From: Acanthochromis polyacanthus
Lineage: Eukaryota; Chordata; Actinopteri; Pomacentridae
NCBI RefSeq assembly: GCF_021347895.1
Contig: NC_067124.1
Coordinates: 13,940,521-14,004,520, forward strand
Direction of reading: 5' to 3'
Length of the DNA stretch: 64,000 bases
Position 1 is the first letter of the stretch. Every line of letters starts with the position of its first letter. Below the pieces are notes generated by a model. It saw nothing but the letters and a program-made list of their open reading frames with translations, ran no database searches and had not been told where the DNA came from. This document shows positions 14,749 through 40,661 of the stretch, one piece after another. The position numbers and the translations under genes are program-made.

Positions 14749-15169
14749 TGTGGTAAATACATGTGCAATTTCATTCATGAAAAGCGATAATTTTACGTAT
14801 TTGTTTCACACCCGATATCGTTCTCGTAGCAAACCGTTATGTTACTGCTGGTTCTTGCCAACCAGCAGCGGTCTTGTACCACGTGACCATAACAAATGAC
14901 GACACGCTGGCATCTCCCATAGGCAACATAAACACGGCTTCAGTTTTATGAGTAGCTCTTTCATTTAGCTTTCTCTGTTTTTTTCTGTACAAGTTGCAGA
15001 CTTCAAAACTAATACAAGTAGCTGTTATTTGATACTTCTTCCAACTAGGGTTGCATAGTTATAACCAAAATGAGAAGCACATTTTTTTCGATTAATGTTG
15101 TGATCGCGACTCGCGTGATTATTCATAGATTTTAGAGACAAAATATATTTATTCCACTTTCACATTTAA

Positions 15170-16059
15170 CCCTCAAGCGACCAAGCTATTTTAGTGACTA
15201 AAATGACCGACTGGGGTCATTTATGACCCCACTATATTTTACACAGGAATATGTCTACTTTAGTGCCTCTTTTTGTGCTTTCTTACCTATTCCACTCCAC
15301 TGCATTTTAAGATGGATATTCTACAATAACCTTCTGTAATTATTCATGGATTTTAATCATTTTTGACTCAAAGCTAAAGTAAAACCATATGAACACAATA
15401 TGATGCATTGTAAGAACGCAATAACATTTATTTAGACACGCTTTGTCTGCCACTTCTTTTAAAACTTTATTCCTTTTGTTTCCTCAATAGTAAATCAAAA
15501 GTACATAAAAACAAAATCTACACAAACATCTTGTCTGTATGTGTGCAATGTAACATGCAGAGAAGCATTTAGATTAGGGGTTGCTGTGGCTCAGGTGGCA
15601 GAGCCGTTCGTCCAATGCAAGGAACTTTACCCACCTTACCTCCAGTGCTGCCACTTACACTGGTGTATGAATGTGTAGGCTGTGTAATGTTGGTGGTGGT
15701 CAGAGGGGTTGTAGGAGTGGATTGGCAGCCAGTCAGTCTGCCCCAGGACAGCTGTGGCTAAAAATGTAGGTCTGCCAGCTATAGTGCACTGCAAAACACT
15801 GAAATATAGCGATTAAAGGTAGAAATAAATGAATAAAACTAAGGCCTACAATAGTGAAAAACCTATACATCTTTCTGGGGTCATAAGTGACCCCAGACAA
15901 GTTTCCATTATCCTTGTCGAACCAGTTGGTCGATCTCTACAGAAAACTATGAGCAGCTGTAGGACAAGTAGACTGACAAATTCATGGTAGGAAACATTTT
16001 TTGGATAAATATAATTGTATGGCTGGGGTCATAAAAAACCCCACTCTGTCGCCTGAGGG
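15170..16059. mobile_element. piggyBac-like MITE flanked by TTAA
   Basis: An 890-bp element with the target site TTAA on both sides (15166-15169 and 16060-16063) and inverted ends CCCTCAAGCGACC / GGGTTA-side CCCTCAGGCGACA. GGGGTCATTTATGACCCC-type palindromic motifs recur near both ends and once inside (15889-15897). There is no transposase. It lies 250 bp from the THAP/YqaJ element, in ext1 intron 1. Confidence 0.7.
15575..15830 (+). repeat. tRNA-type SINE-like insertion inside the piggyBac-like MITE
   Basis: Sequence from ggttgctgtggctcaggtgg through tgtatgaatgtg to atagcgattaaaggtag resembles a diverged fish SINE (tRNA-like head, tail near an AAAGCGCTATA-type motif). It interrupts the MITE, giving a nested order. 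No exact boundaries or duplication could be set. Confidence 0.45.
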
Positions 16060-16063
16060 TTAA

Positions 16064-19000
16064 ATAAAAGGATCGCTGCTTTTACTTGACTTTTGACTTT
16101 TATAAGACTTAGAAGGTTCTTCCTTTCCTGAATTTAGAACCTATTCTAGCAGCAACATTTAAATAACATTATATCCAAGACAAGTCCCCATTCTGTTACT
16201 GCAGTGCATGCGAGTCAGACAGTTGTGTGACCCATAATTTACTTTGAAAAGAGAAAAAGAGAAGAGATTTACACTAGTTGGAATCAAGTTATTTTATTTA
16301 ATGGGCTGTTTTCTATTAGTATGCCTCACAGAAGACTTACTAGTTCCCTTTTGCTTGTCTCCACATCTTTCTCTTCCTCACTCTGTCACTCAAATGCCCA
16401 CAGTGGTCATATAAAAAGCTGCCATTCCTAAAAGATGGTAGTTTCTGACCAAGAGCAAATGGATGGTCAGGAAATGTCAACAGTGTGGTCGCTCTGATTG
16501 AACAGTTGGTCGAGCTTAAATCCTGAGTGGGTGTGACTGCATCCACTACATGCATTCTCTGAGGCTAAGCATTGTATGCAACTCTGCAGCAGGTTACACT
16601 GTTCTGCAGTTTGGTTTGACTACCTGCGTTATTTAGATCTAGTGCATTAACACGGTTTTATATCGTAGGGTAAAATAATATTCATGACTGGCACCCTTCT
16701 AATTTTAACGTCTCCAGCTACACAGTAGTTTACCTTCATAGCATTCCTGGGGTGAAAGTAATAACTTAATAGTTACAGCATTTTTTGAGCATTTCAAATT
16801 GGATCAGCATAAGGAAGTGGCAAAAAAAAGCCTGACTTAAGCTCATTACATTACTTTGTGATGACCAATCTGCTACTGTGCGACTACCCTCCTCACCAGC
16901 AGCCATCTGCATGTTGGAGCACTGAAAATATGGGACGAGGCAGGATTTACCTCGCATCATGCAGAGTTAATTGCTGACATTGCTCTGAGATGCAGGGTAT
17001 GAGCAACTCCTCGCTGACGTCAATGCCTGTTTCACTTTTTCTTTCTTTTTTAACGATGACGCTCGTCTGTTGAACTCCGACATACATTGCATTTTGACAG
17101 TCTAGCAAAAAGTAGCAGAAAAAGTGTACACCGAGGCAGGAGTTGGTTCAAAAGGAAAATGTTTTTCAACACCCATCCTTAACGTCTCCACTGACATGCG
17201 GTAGCACACTGTGAGCCTGCTCCTCCCCACGGGCAGCCATCTGGAAGAGCAGGGAAGAATGGAGGTATGCAGGGAGAGGAACATCTGGTCTTCTCTGAGT
17301 TTGCACAGACAGGAAATATAATGGATGGGAGATTTACACCCAGCCACGCTCAGATACTGCACCTATACTTTTGTTTTTATAGGCATGCAAAAGTGGCCAG
17401 TTATTATGTGTCTTGTGCTAAATTATTTGTTTGTCATACTTAATGATGGCCCATCAAATCTGTGATGGAGTCATGCTGATGAATCAGATCACTGTTTTGT
17501 AATGGATGCACAGATCAGAGCAGCATCTGTGATGGTGCCGTGTCCGTAGCATTATTTGCTGTGGTTTTCTAATGCGGACTGCATTGGTAATGGATTTCTG
17601 TGTGCATTATACCATGTTACTTATGGTGTATTATTATGAACAACATCAAGCTTAGCTGCTGCTTTTATGCTTTTTCTAGCTGTTAATCGTATCCAAAGTC
17701 ATTGTAGAGGCTGTTGCTTGTAAATGGCATGGGTGGCCTTAAGTGGGATTATCCAGATATGATATTTCATCACCACCAAAGCTGATTCAACACTGAAGTT
17801 GATATTTTGCATTGTGCTCATTTGTGACTCCCATATGATGGTTATTTTACAATGCTTAGTAGAAACAGCTCAATAATACAAAGTCTTGTGCTTGACAATA
17901 AACCTGAAAATGTTTTTTGTAATGGGTGGGAGTAATGGTAGTTTGTATGGTATTTTTTAAGATGACCCAGCAATTGCATAAATAGAACTGTTGGCCTTGT
18001 GTGTCTGCAGTATTCATGAAAATCGTACGGTTCATATGCATCTCTGGAGGCTGTTTTAATCAATAACACCCAGAAAACTCATCTCTGTGATTGAAGTCTT
18101 GACTAAAATATAACAGTAGAAATATATAGCAGCTATAAGTAAGCATATGTTGGTCAGACAACTTTTTAGGATACATTTGCTGTTGCTTGGAATGGAGTTT
18201 AGATTAATGCCTGTAAGCCACAGCGAGGGAAACACTTTATATTATTTTGTGCTAAGTAAGAACTGCCTCTATACTGCTGTGCTCTGCTGTTACCAAATGT
18301 GCATGACATAATGCTGACATGTGTCTGGGCTGTGTAGTGACCTGTGGAGTTTAAGTGGATCGGTTGCTGCATCAGGTCTGCAGAGGATTTTACCTTACTG
18401 TTGGTGTTTAGCAGTTTACTTAGTCACACAGGAGTGCAGCCTCAGACAGAATAAATCTGTATGCACACACAATGAAGAGGAGGCTGCAGAGATGGCCTTC
18501 ACAGGATGCATACACAAATGATCATTTACCTGTACATACATATTAACATTCTCATGCAAATGGGACCACAGCGTGTTATAAATATAGCACAAATTTGCAT
18601 GTATGCCTGTGTGCAAAGAATATACTGACAAATAAAAGTCACATTTCCAGTCCTACTTTATAAAACCCAAGCTATTGCACAACCAGGCAACACAAACCTG
18701 CACGCTTTTTCGCACTCTCTTCTGCACACGTATAATATTGACACCAAAGGAATTTCAAGCAGCTCCTTAATCCAAGCAAGTGCTGACTGAGGCTTAGATT
18801 GGATGGAAGAAGGACGAAAGATGTTTAGATGTGCAGGTGAGAGGGCAAAGGGGTTTAAAGACGGGTGGAGAAAGGTGAAGAGGGAAAAGTCAGCATCAAA
18901 GAATGGGATTTTTCCTGAAAATACTACTGCTTTCCAGGTATTCTGTTGGTAAAAAAGGCAACTTTTTTGTTCTGCTGCTGCATTAGGAATCTTTCAGGAA

Positions 19001-19216
19001 ACTTCGGCCTTGTATTTCTTGAATTCACTTCTTTTAATGAGGTGCTTCTGTCCATTTTTCATCTATTTTTTCATCTCGCAAACCAATGCATAGGTGCATT
19101 ATCTGTGTTCTGCGTGACTGCTTATATTCGGTCATCTTTTGTTAGTAGCTTCCGTGTATAAATACATGCTGCAGGTTTGTTTCATTTGTTCTTCTATCCT
19201 TTTTATCATTCTGCAG
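16064..19216 (+). other. ext1: ext1 intron 1, end portion, nothing recognised
   Basis: AT-rich sequence without recognised coding or repeat structure up to the acceptor at 19216. Confidence 0.7.
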
Positions 19217-33034
<13,818 letters not shown>

Positions 33035-36000
33035 CCCTCCTGAGCCCCCCCGCTCTCTGGACACAGCAAAGAAGGAGCGAGGGGGCGGACGTGTCGAGAA
33101 GCCTTTCCAGGGTTGCATGGATGGATCGGTGGAGAAACGAATAGGATTGGGCACAGGGAACGACGGGGAATGAAACTTGAACAGAAGTGGAGGACAGCAC
33201 ATTTGTCGGCCTCCTTTGTTGTCCTTCCTCCAATTCTCCCCCTGCTCATTAAGTGTACTAGGGGATAGCAGAACACACAGATCCCACTATTTACATCATG
33301 ACTACCAACCACTGAAGGACACCTGAGGACTTTTAAAGGCTCGACTTTGAACTGAAGTGGTCACGGAGTCAAAAAATCACAACTTTCTGCTTAAGTGTCC
33401 CAACAGCAGCAAACCTTTCCCTACTCCAACCCACTGAAAGTGACCGTGTGTTCTGCTCTGTACACTATGCACAGGTACCTGAAAGTTTTTGCTGACAGAA
33501 TATTATTGATAAATATGAAGAGGATAACACTATTTTGGATTGTGTTTAGCTATTTTTTTATACAGTGAATGAATGGCCAGCACTACTCTCTCTGTATTGT
33601 CTTAATTAAAACCAATAGTAGGGTGGCTTAAGAGAGGAATGACAGCCCCTCGACCACAGAACTGAGTTATGATCACTGATCTGACGTTCACAGTGCCTCA
33701 CAGTTTATCTAATGGCAGTGGGATCCTGGAATCTGAGAAAAAGACTTGGTGCAGAATGAGCACCTTGATCTTGCTGCTTTCTCGTTGTGTTGTGTTTTTT
33801 TTTCATGATTTTCTGTACAACTGATAAAATTATGGATCTTGTAGGAAATTTTCAAAGTCAGAATTCACATATTGTTCTCAAAAAAGGTAGAATGAAAACA
33901 TGTTTTTATTCAGCTGAACAAACGGTTATGTGCCATTTTGAACAAATGTCCCTTGTAAAATTATAGGAGTTTCAAAGCCACCTTGTGCAGCTAGATTTGC
34001 TATGTGGGAATAGAAATCCCAGGAACTGAAAAGGAATGCAGAGAAAATTCAGTGAGATCCCTCGTTTCCATGTTAGTAAGAAATCTTCTTCATGTCTTTA
34101 TCCATTTGTAAAGGCATAAACAACAAGCTAGAAGCGGTACTTGAATACGTGCCGAACTGAAGAACAACAGAGGATCGTATGAGTTGCCTTGGTTATGGGA
34201 GGCTGAGTTTGCCAATGGTCTGTTTGAAACACAAAGCACTGTGAAAACCAGGGCATGGATCTTTTTGGGCTGGAATATTTATATTCTGTAATTGTCTCTT
34301 CGCCATAGACCCAATTTCATTTCGTCCAGTGACGCGTTTGGCAGTAGCTCAGGTTCACAGGTACTTGACTGTGGCTAACGTTGCTTTCATCTAGACTGTC
34401 AGAGTTTGACATCATACAAAGCAGACTACCATATGTTTTCCCAAATATTATGAACAGACTAACAAGAATTCTCACCAACCGGTTGTCACACTCCTAAAAA
34501 TCTTTGTTCACAATTTTAAGTTCTTGGATGATATGCTCTCATAAGTAATTGTTCCCATTTATGGTATTTTTCAACTAAACACAAAATGACAAGCCTTTTG
34601 GCATGTCTGATAATGACACATGTAAGTAGCCATCACGACATCAGACTGACATTATGCTGTTGCAGTTTGGTCACATTCAGGAAGCAAATGTTCCTTAACT
34701 CAATGTGTCTCCTAAAAAACGTCTTTATCCCTTTCTATATAGTGGTGTGAAATCTGAGAGACAAATCTGTACATTTATCGCCAAATGTCATTGGAGCATG
34801 AAATTGGGTTTATATGCTGCTGGGTCAACAGGCTGAATGACTTTGTGTCCTTTTTATGTTGATGTATCATATCATGTTGTCTGAAAATGTTATAAATCAA
34901 TGACTGTAGAATGGATGCAGTTTTCAAATCACTACATGATCGAGTTAAAATTCAACACGCTGCCCTTAAATTGTAAATTTAGCAACATCTCAGCGTTCTA
35001 ATCACACAAACCGTGACACGTGCTTTGGTAGCTTCAGCTTTTCTTCTTTTTTTTTTCTTTTTTTTTTGCCGGAAACTAAAACAAATTGTTGTTTCTTTAA
35101 GCGCCACAGTCCTTCACAGACTACCCCATGTGCCAATAGAGCATTCATGGTTTTGTTTTTTTGTGTTCACTGGGTATGTGAAATGCCATGCATTCCCATA
35201 TTTATGTGGTTCATTAAGTATTTTCTGTCTGCATAGGAACAAGAGTGTAAAAGGACGGAAAGAGTTTGTGTGAGAGGCTGAGAACATGGCACAGAAGGCT
35301 GCTGCGTAGTATTTTTCACTTCTGAGAATGTGCTTTCAGTTTGAGGGCAAATAAGCAGCCCTAGTTGAACTACTAAACATAGCTATCAAGACAACTGAAT
35401 ATGGTCGTAAACAGTATCACATTTCAGAAACAAACTTGGTGCAATATTTAAGCTGGCATTTTCTCTTTCTGTTTCTCTTCCCTTGTGTTAATGTTTCAGA
35501 GGGCAGGGGCTGATATATTGACGTGCCTTCAGAAGAAATACACTTAGGATTTTTTTTGTTCTCAAATGCCTTGTTTCAAGAAACAGGTCCCTATTTTCAT
35601 TTCATCTGAATTTTTGTGTTTTCTTTATCAACATCCAGTAACTCATAAAGCACCCTAATTTATATTGTTTAACACTGGAATGCTATAAAGACTCACCGCC
35701 ACACATCTGATACTAACATTCCTGCCTTTTCTGTTATAGGAACGTTTTTCTAAGTCTTGTCCTGGCATACATACTGCCTTGTATTACTATACTTGCGAGA
35801 TCCCCCCCCCTCCTTCCTCCTTGTCACAACTACAGAAACATATGTAATAAACATATAATTCTCACACACAAACACGCGCAGTATATATCAGACAGGATTG
35901 TGTCTCGAACGAATCTTTGCCTGCTTCCTTCACTCTCTTCTGTAACTGCAGACCTAATTTTATAGAGATTAAAATGGAAAGATAGAGGAAAAATCACAAT

Positions 36001-36060
36001 TTTGTAAATGAATTTTATAGAAACAAATTGAAAAAAAATCAATAAAGAAAATGTTTGATA
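33035..36060 (+). other. ext1: ext1 3' UTR, probable extent
   Basis: About 3 kb follow the ext1 stop codon without any supported coding sequence. The region is AT-rich with short poly-T runs (35041-35070). I infer transcription continues to the polyadenylation signal at 36041, but an earlier AATAAA near 35846 or another weak signal could end shorter transcripts. Confidence 0.55.
36041..36046 (+). promoter_or_regulatory. ext1: Polyadenylation signal AATAAA, ext1
   Basis: AATAAA is followed about 25 nt later by a GT-rich stretch (gtgtgtgtttttggt, about 36076-36090), the usual downstream element. No better pair is seen between here and the next gene. Confidence 0.55.
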
Positions 36061-37367
36061 TAAATTGACTGCCTCGTGTGTGTTTTTGGTCTTATTTTCT
36101 CAGTTTTGAATATTTTTTGGGGGGTATTATTACATAAAGCCCACAGCGTACTTTGCAACGCGTACCCAGCTTGGTATACATACAGCAGAGTTCCATTTCC
36201 TCCATTTTACCTTGTCATCCCTCTTCCTCACTAACCTGCCTGCAACCCAATTTCCAGACATCCCAGACATATTTTGCGTGTTAGGTTTTATGCTCTGCGC
36301 CCACTGAGACAGAGCCAAACTAAATAATACCTTTAGCTTCCTCCTTGTGCGTGTGTGAACTTCATCCTATGCCAAGAAACTGCAGTGTTTACATAAATCT
36401 GTGTCAGGATGATTGGTTTAGACACGCTGCATAAATAACAGCATCTATCCAGGATGATCCCATGGTGCTCGAGAGCTGCCAACTCAGCTGGAGCAACTGC
36501 TACAGGAGAAATTGCTACCCCCAAAACGCGCACAGACACAAAACTGGGCAAAACTCGTGAAGCAAAAAGATCTGCAGCATCCGAAAGCTGGACGAGTGCC
36601 CGCTCAGGATGAATTATGTTGTCTCACGGCAGAAGGAAAACCATTTGGACAGTCACGCCAAGACCACATCCACTCTGCACCAAATCAGAAAAAAAAAACC
36701 TACAAAAAGTGTACAAGATCCAGATGTGTAGTTAGTGGAAATACGTGATTTTCGATAAATCAGGGAGTGAAACTTGACAGAAGTTGCTGCTGGAGATTTT
36801 TCCAGCACACGGGGGGGCCTATCCACTGCCAAAAGTGTTCTTGTGTGATTTAATGGGATGCAAATTAGTTCGACTTCTCTTAATCCTATTGATGAGATGT
36901 GTATCTGCAGTGGAGATGGATCTCAGTTTGCAGGCAGCCAGGGCTTTTCCCTGCTGTTGGATTAAGCACCATGACTCAGAGCCAAATTTGAGAGAAGCCC
37001 CTCCCTTCCTATCATCTTTTCATCAGATATCGCTGCACCGTGCTAAGTGAAATGTTTGAAGATGCGCTCAGTCTTGTGAAAGAGTAAGAAAGATCTTTTT
37101 TTTTTTTTTTTGCTGCTGCATTTGGTCTCATAACTCATACTGGTTTCTATAGATCTGCATCAGAAGTTACTTTCCTGGTATGTGGGAAATTAGGTTGTCA
37201 TGGTGACATCTGTCTGTTTGAACTGACTTCATTTTCAATGCTGCAACTGAAAACACACCACATGATAAATGAGTTTGTCACCACATGTTCCCTTGGTGCA
37301 TTTTGCAATGTAGTTGGAAGCACGACTGCCTGAATTGAGAAGAGAAAATGTTTTGTTCTGTTCCAAC

Positions 37368-37440
<73 letters not shown>

Positions 37441-39734
37441 CAAAACTCTTAACTACTTGTGCCTATTGTCGCAAATTCGCATCACATCACTTTTATTCAG
37501 GCTGTAGCTGAGATAGTGTATCCATTCACTCAGTGCCGGTTTGTGCATATTTAATACGTACCTTGGAACCTTTCGCAAGCACTGGTTTCTCGTAGGACCG
37601 GTCAGAGTGGGACCTTATTATTATATATCTGTTATTATTATCATATATCTGTTCTATGCGTAATAGACAAATTACCAATCTCCACTTATTTTAACATCAG
37701 CTGCAAAGCAAAAACACACAATTTTTCTTTTTAATTTCACTGTAAAAAAATTCAGGTCTCAACAGATTAAATCAAATCCAGAACAATGTGAATGAAAATA
37801 AAAATTTAACTCTGTGGAACATTTATTAAAAGTCATGTTATTTTGTTAAAAAAAAAATCTGTAAAATTGCACCATTTATCAGACCAGAACCTATAAAAAC
37901 AGAAAAAATCATTGGATTTCCATCTTTAAGGTATTCCTGACCAGTGAAACTACTATGCAAAATAGCACGCAACACAAGCTGGTAAATGATATAAACAAAA
38001 GAAACCCAAACAAACACTTACAGAAACACGTATTTACAGACTATGGGGGCAAAATTCTGCGGAGATGTTACTGTAGGATTGTTATATTAAAATAAATGTG
38101 ATGCTTAAAGGGGACACAAAGTATAATTTACTTTAACAACAAAGGACTTTGAATGTTCAGAAACAATCTGGGCCCATAGTGACAGAACAACTGAATATCA
38201 CAGCACCTCACAGAAAAGCAATTACAACACAGAGCAGTAGATGGGGCTCCCTGTGGTGACATAATTGAATGCATCAAGATTAGGCACATTATGGCACTAA
38301 TAGCCAGAAACATTTCATTTCACAGGATTAAAGGAATCTAACTCTTCGGCGTTTGCCTTGATAGAAATCTGTTGGTGCTTTTAGCCTCCATTTCCTCCGT
38401 GTTTTATTTGTGCATTTACTCTGTGTGTCCATTTAAGAATGCTTCGGTGCATCCAAAGCACGAGAGGTTCGGCTTCATACAGCTGTGCGGGTAATAATAT
38501 GCTTCTGTACCGGCGTGTAGAGACAATCAGATGTTCAGGCTTTGTGACTCACACCTTGTGCGTCAAACAAAGCAGCTCATCTAAAGCGGGAAAGCGCCGG
38601 TATAGAAGGGGCTGGTTTCTCTGAGGCTGTTTAGATCTATCTGTCACATCATAACAGCGATCAGCAATCTGGATAAAATTATCTTGCTAAACAGATGGGA
38701 GCCCAAAACTGTGTCAGCATCCAGACATGGCTGTGCTGCACGGTGTTAAAATGTGTCATACACCGTCCTCCATGTATGCAGGCGTTAGAGATCTATACAA
38801 AAAGAGCTTGATTTAATATTCCTGTGAATTAGCAAAGCGGCTTATTGAAAATGTTCCTCCAATTTTAAATTCATTCAGTCTGTCTAGTATGAGTTACCTT
38901 TCAATTACAAAATCCTGTTTGGTAATTTTGCCTAAATCAATAATTTGTTATAAGCAGATGTGTGTGTTAAATTGATTTTGCAGCACATTTGCACACATAT
39001 AAATACATTTAAGGAGGTATTTCTCTTTAAAAATGCTACTGCTAGTGTTTCTATTGTGCTGCTATGATGCATTCCCTTTTATATCCATCTGCAGATATCT
39101 AGTTTAGTTTGATGTTCACTGAATTTGACTTAAAATGATTACGTAAATCAGTTGCTAAACAATGCTGTTATATAAGAACTAAATTTAACGTAGTGCTGCC
39201 TCAGTTATCTACCCTATAAAGTGGCATGAGGCTTTACTGCGGGTAAATTATAAACATGCTCAACTGGCAACGGTTCCACTGCAACAGATGCTGCAGCCTA
39301 TGAGACAAATCCGCTTTACTGCGTTTTGCAATTTGATTGTAGATGAGTCGGTCTGTCTGTCAAGCATGTTCCTCATCTCTGGATCTAATATACTGCTGGG
39401 AAATTGGTTTTATAGTCTGCTTGAATGTCCAGTTCACCGCATACTGAGGATTGTATTTATTCAGCAGACGATGGTAATTTCAGACTGGTTTCTCCTCATC
39501 TAAATACAACCGAGTACTTGCTTTCTTTACATTTACCTTAACTGATTGAGCCTATCATCCTTTAAACATCAATTTCATTAGGTTAGGATCTTTTGCTTTG
39601 GAAAAATTAAAGACCAGTTGCGACAGTTGTAAATAAAAATACAATATGATGCACATTACTGCACATTATTGGACATTTGGTAATCTGAGTGGGAAATCAA
39701 CAAATATCAGCAATATTATACCACAGCAATGCAT
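36061..39734. other. ext1-rad21 intergenic spacer
   Basis: Contains the GATA microsatellite and otherwise no recognised gene. No trace of MED30, SLC30A8 or AARD, which occupy this interval in human, was seen on either strand. Confidence 0.65.
37369..37440. repeat. (GATA)18 microsatellite
   Basis: 72 bp of perfect GATA units in the spacer between ext1 and rad21. Confidence 0.97.
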
Positions 39735-40360
39735 TAGGAACACTTTTACTAGTAATTATACTACTAATACTAGTACTAACACTACTACTGTTACTACTAT
39801 CACTAGTGTCACCACTATTACCTGCTAACCTATGACTGTTGCTACTACTCTTACTACCACTACCATTATTACTACTACTACTATGAGTAAGTACTAATGC
39901 CACTACTGCTACTACTACTGCTACTACGACTACAACAACTACTGCTACTACTAGTTTACTACTTTTAACACTACTACTGCAACTACTATTATGACTACCA
40001 CTACTACTACTCGCTTAGTACTATTGCTGCTGCCACTACTAATTACTACTTCCTAATCTCGTTGTACCCGGTACAATGACAATAAAGGCTATTCTATTCT
40101 ATTCTACTACTGCAACTACTACCGCTAGCACTACTACCACTGCAACTACTGCCACTACTATTGCTACTTCTAATACTACTACTGCAATTACTATTACTAG
40201 CTCAGTGCTATTGGTACTACCACAGCTGCAACAACTACTACTACCACTGCTACCTATGCTACCACCAGTATAACTACTGCTAATGCAACTACTATAACTA
40301 ACACTATACTACTACTACGGCTACTACTAACACTATAATACAACTACTACAACTATTAAT
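39735..40360. repeat. Degenerate ACT/CTA trinucleotide tract
   Basis: About 600 bp made mostly of ACT, GCT and ACC triplets with many substitutions. It is interrupted near 40062-40105 by a stretch ending in ATTCT repeats. It stops about 60 bp before the rad21 CpG-rich promoter. Confidence 0.9.
40062..40105 (+). repeat. Possible retroposon 3' tail with ATTCT repeats
   Basis: cgttgtacccggtacaatga then caataaaggctattctattc, followed by more ATTCT. This resembles the 3' end of fish non-LTR elements, which finish in short tandem repeats. Only the tail is present. Confidence 0.4.
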
Positions 40361-40419
40361 AATAATAATACACACGTTTTGAACTGTGCCAGTATTATGC
40401 CCACTGTATTTCCAGCTCT

Positions 40420-40661
40420 GTGCCACAGCGCCCTCTATCTGTCCCCGGTGCTCACAGCAGGTCGCCGTTTATCAGCCTCCACTGCAGGCTCCTCCTCCGC
40501 CATTTTTGACTGTAAACATCCTGCCGATTTTAAAAGGACAGCGGTGAGCGGGAGGAAGGCGACTGGCGCCATCTTGGCTGTTTTAATGAGTACAACAGGG
40601 GGGAATTCGCTGGGAGAAATAACCTAATCTTTGGGATTTCACTCTAAGTGGGGTACTGTCG
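40420..40661 (+). promoter_or_regulatory. rad21: rad21 promoter and noncoding first exon
   Basis: A GC-rich island stands out from the AT-rich surroundings. It ends in an ideal splice donor (gtaagt at 40662), matching the noncoding exon 1 of vertebrate RAD21. Two sequences resembling YY1 sites are present: ccgccattttt near 40497 and gcgccatcttgg near 40567. YY1 elements usually sit at or just after the start site of TATA-less housekeeping promoters, which suggests transcription begins around 40500-40600. The exact start cannot be read from sequence alone. Confidence 0.6.

Larger units (their letters stand above)
13815..14919. mobile_element. Two-gene DNA transposon remnant with THAP and YqaJ-like gene ends
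   Basis: A 1105-bp element with imperfect inverted termini. Both ends begin TGGGAGAYGCCAG, and about 40-60 nt further in both share TCACGTG and GCTGGTTGGCAAGA. The dinucleotide TA flanks each side (13813-13814 and 14920-14921) and may be the target duplication or part of the repeat. Each end carries the 5' part of a gene, facing inward: a YqaJ/SWIM-like start on plus and a THAP zinc-finger exon on minus. The middle (14110-14560) shows no coding. It is best read as an internally deleted, non-autonomous copy. The superfamily is not certain; P, Kolobok and related transposases use THAP domains, but their target duplications differ. It lies in ext1 intron 1. Confidence 0.7.

Noticed and set aside
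36512..36748. 78-codon Lys/Gln-rich frame in the ext1-rad21 spacer
   Set aside because: No family recognised and no transcription or splice signals tied to it.
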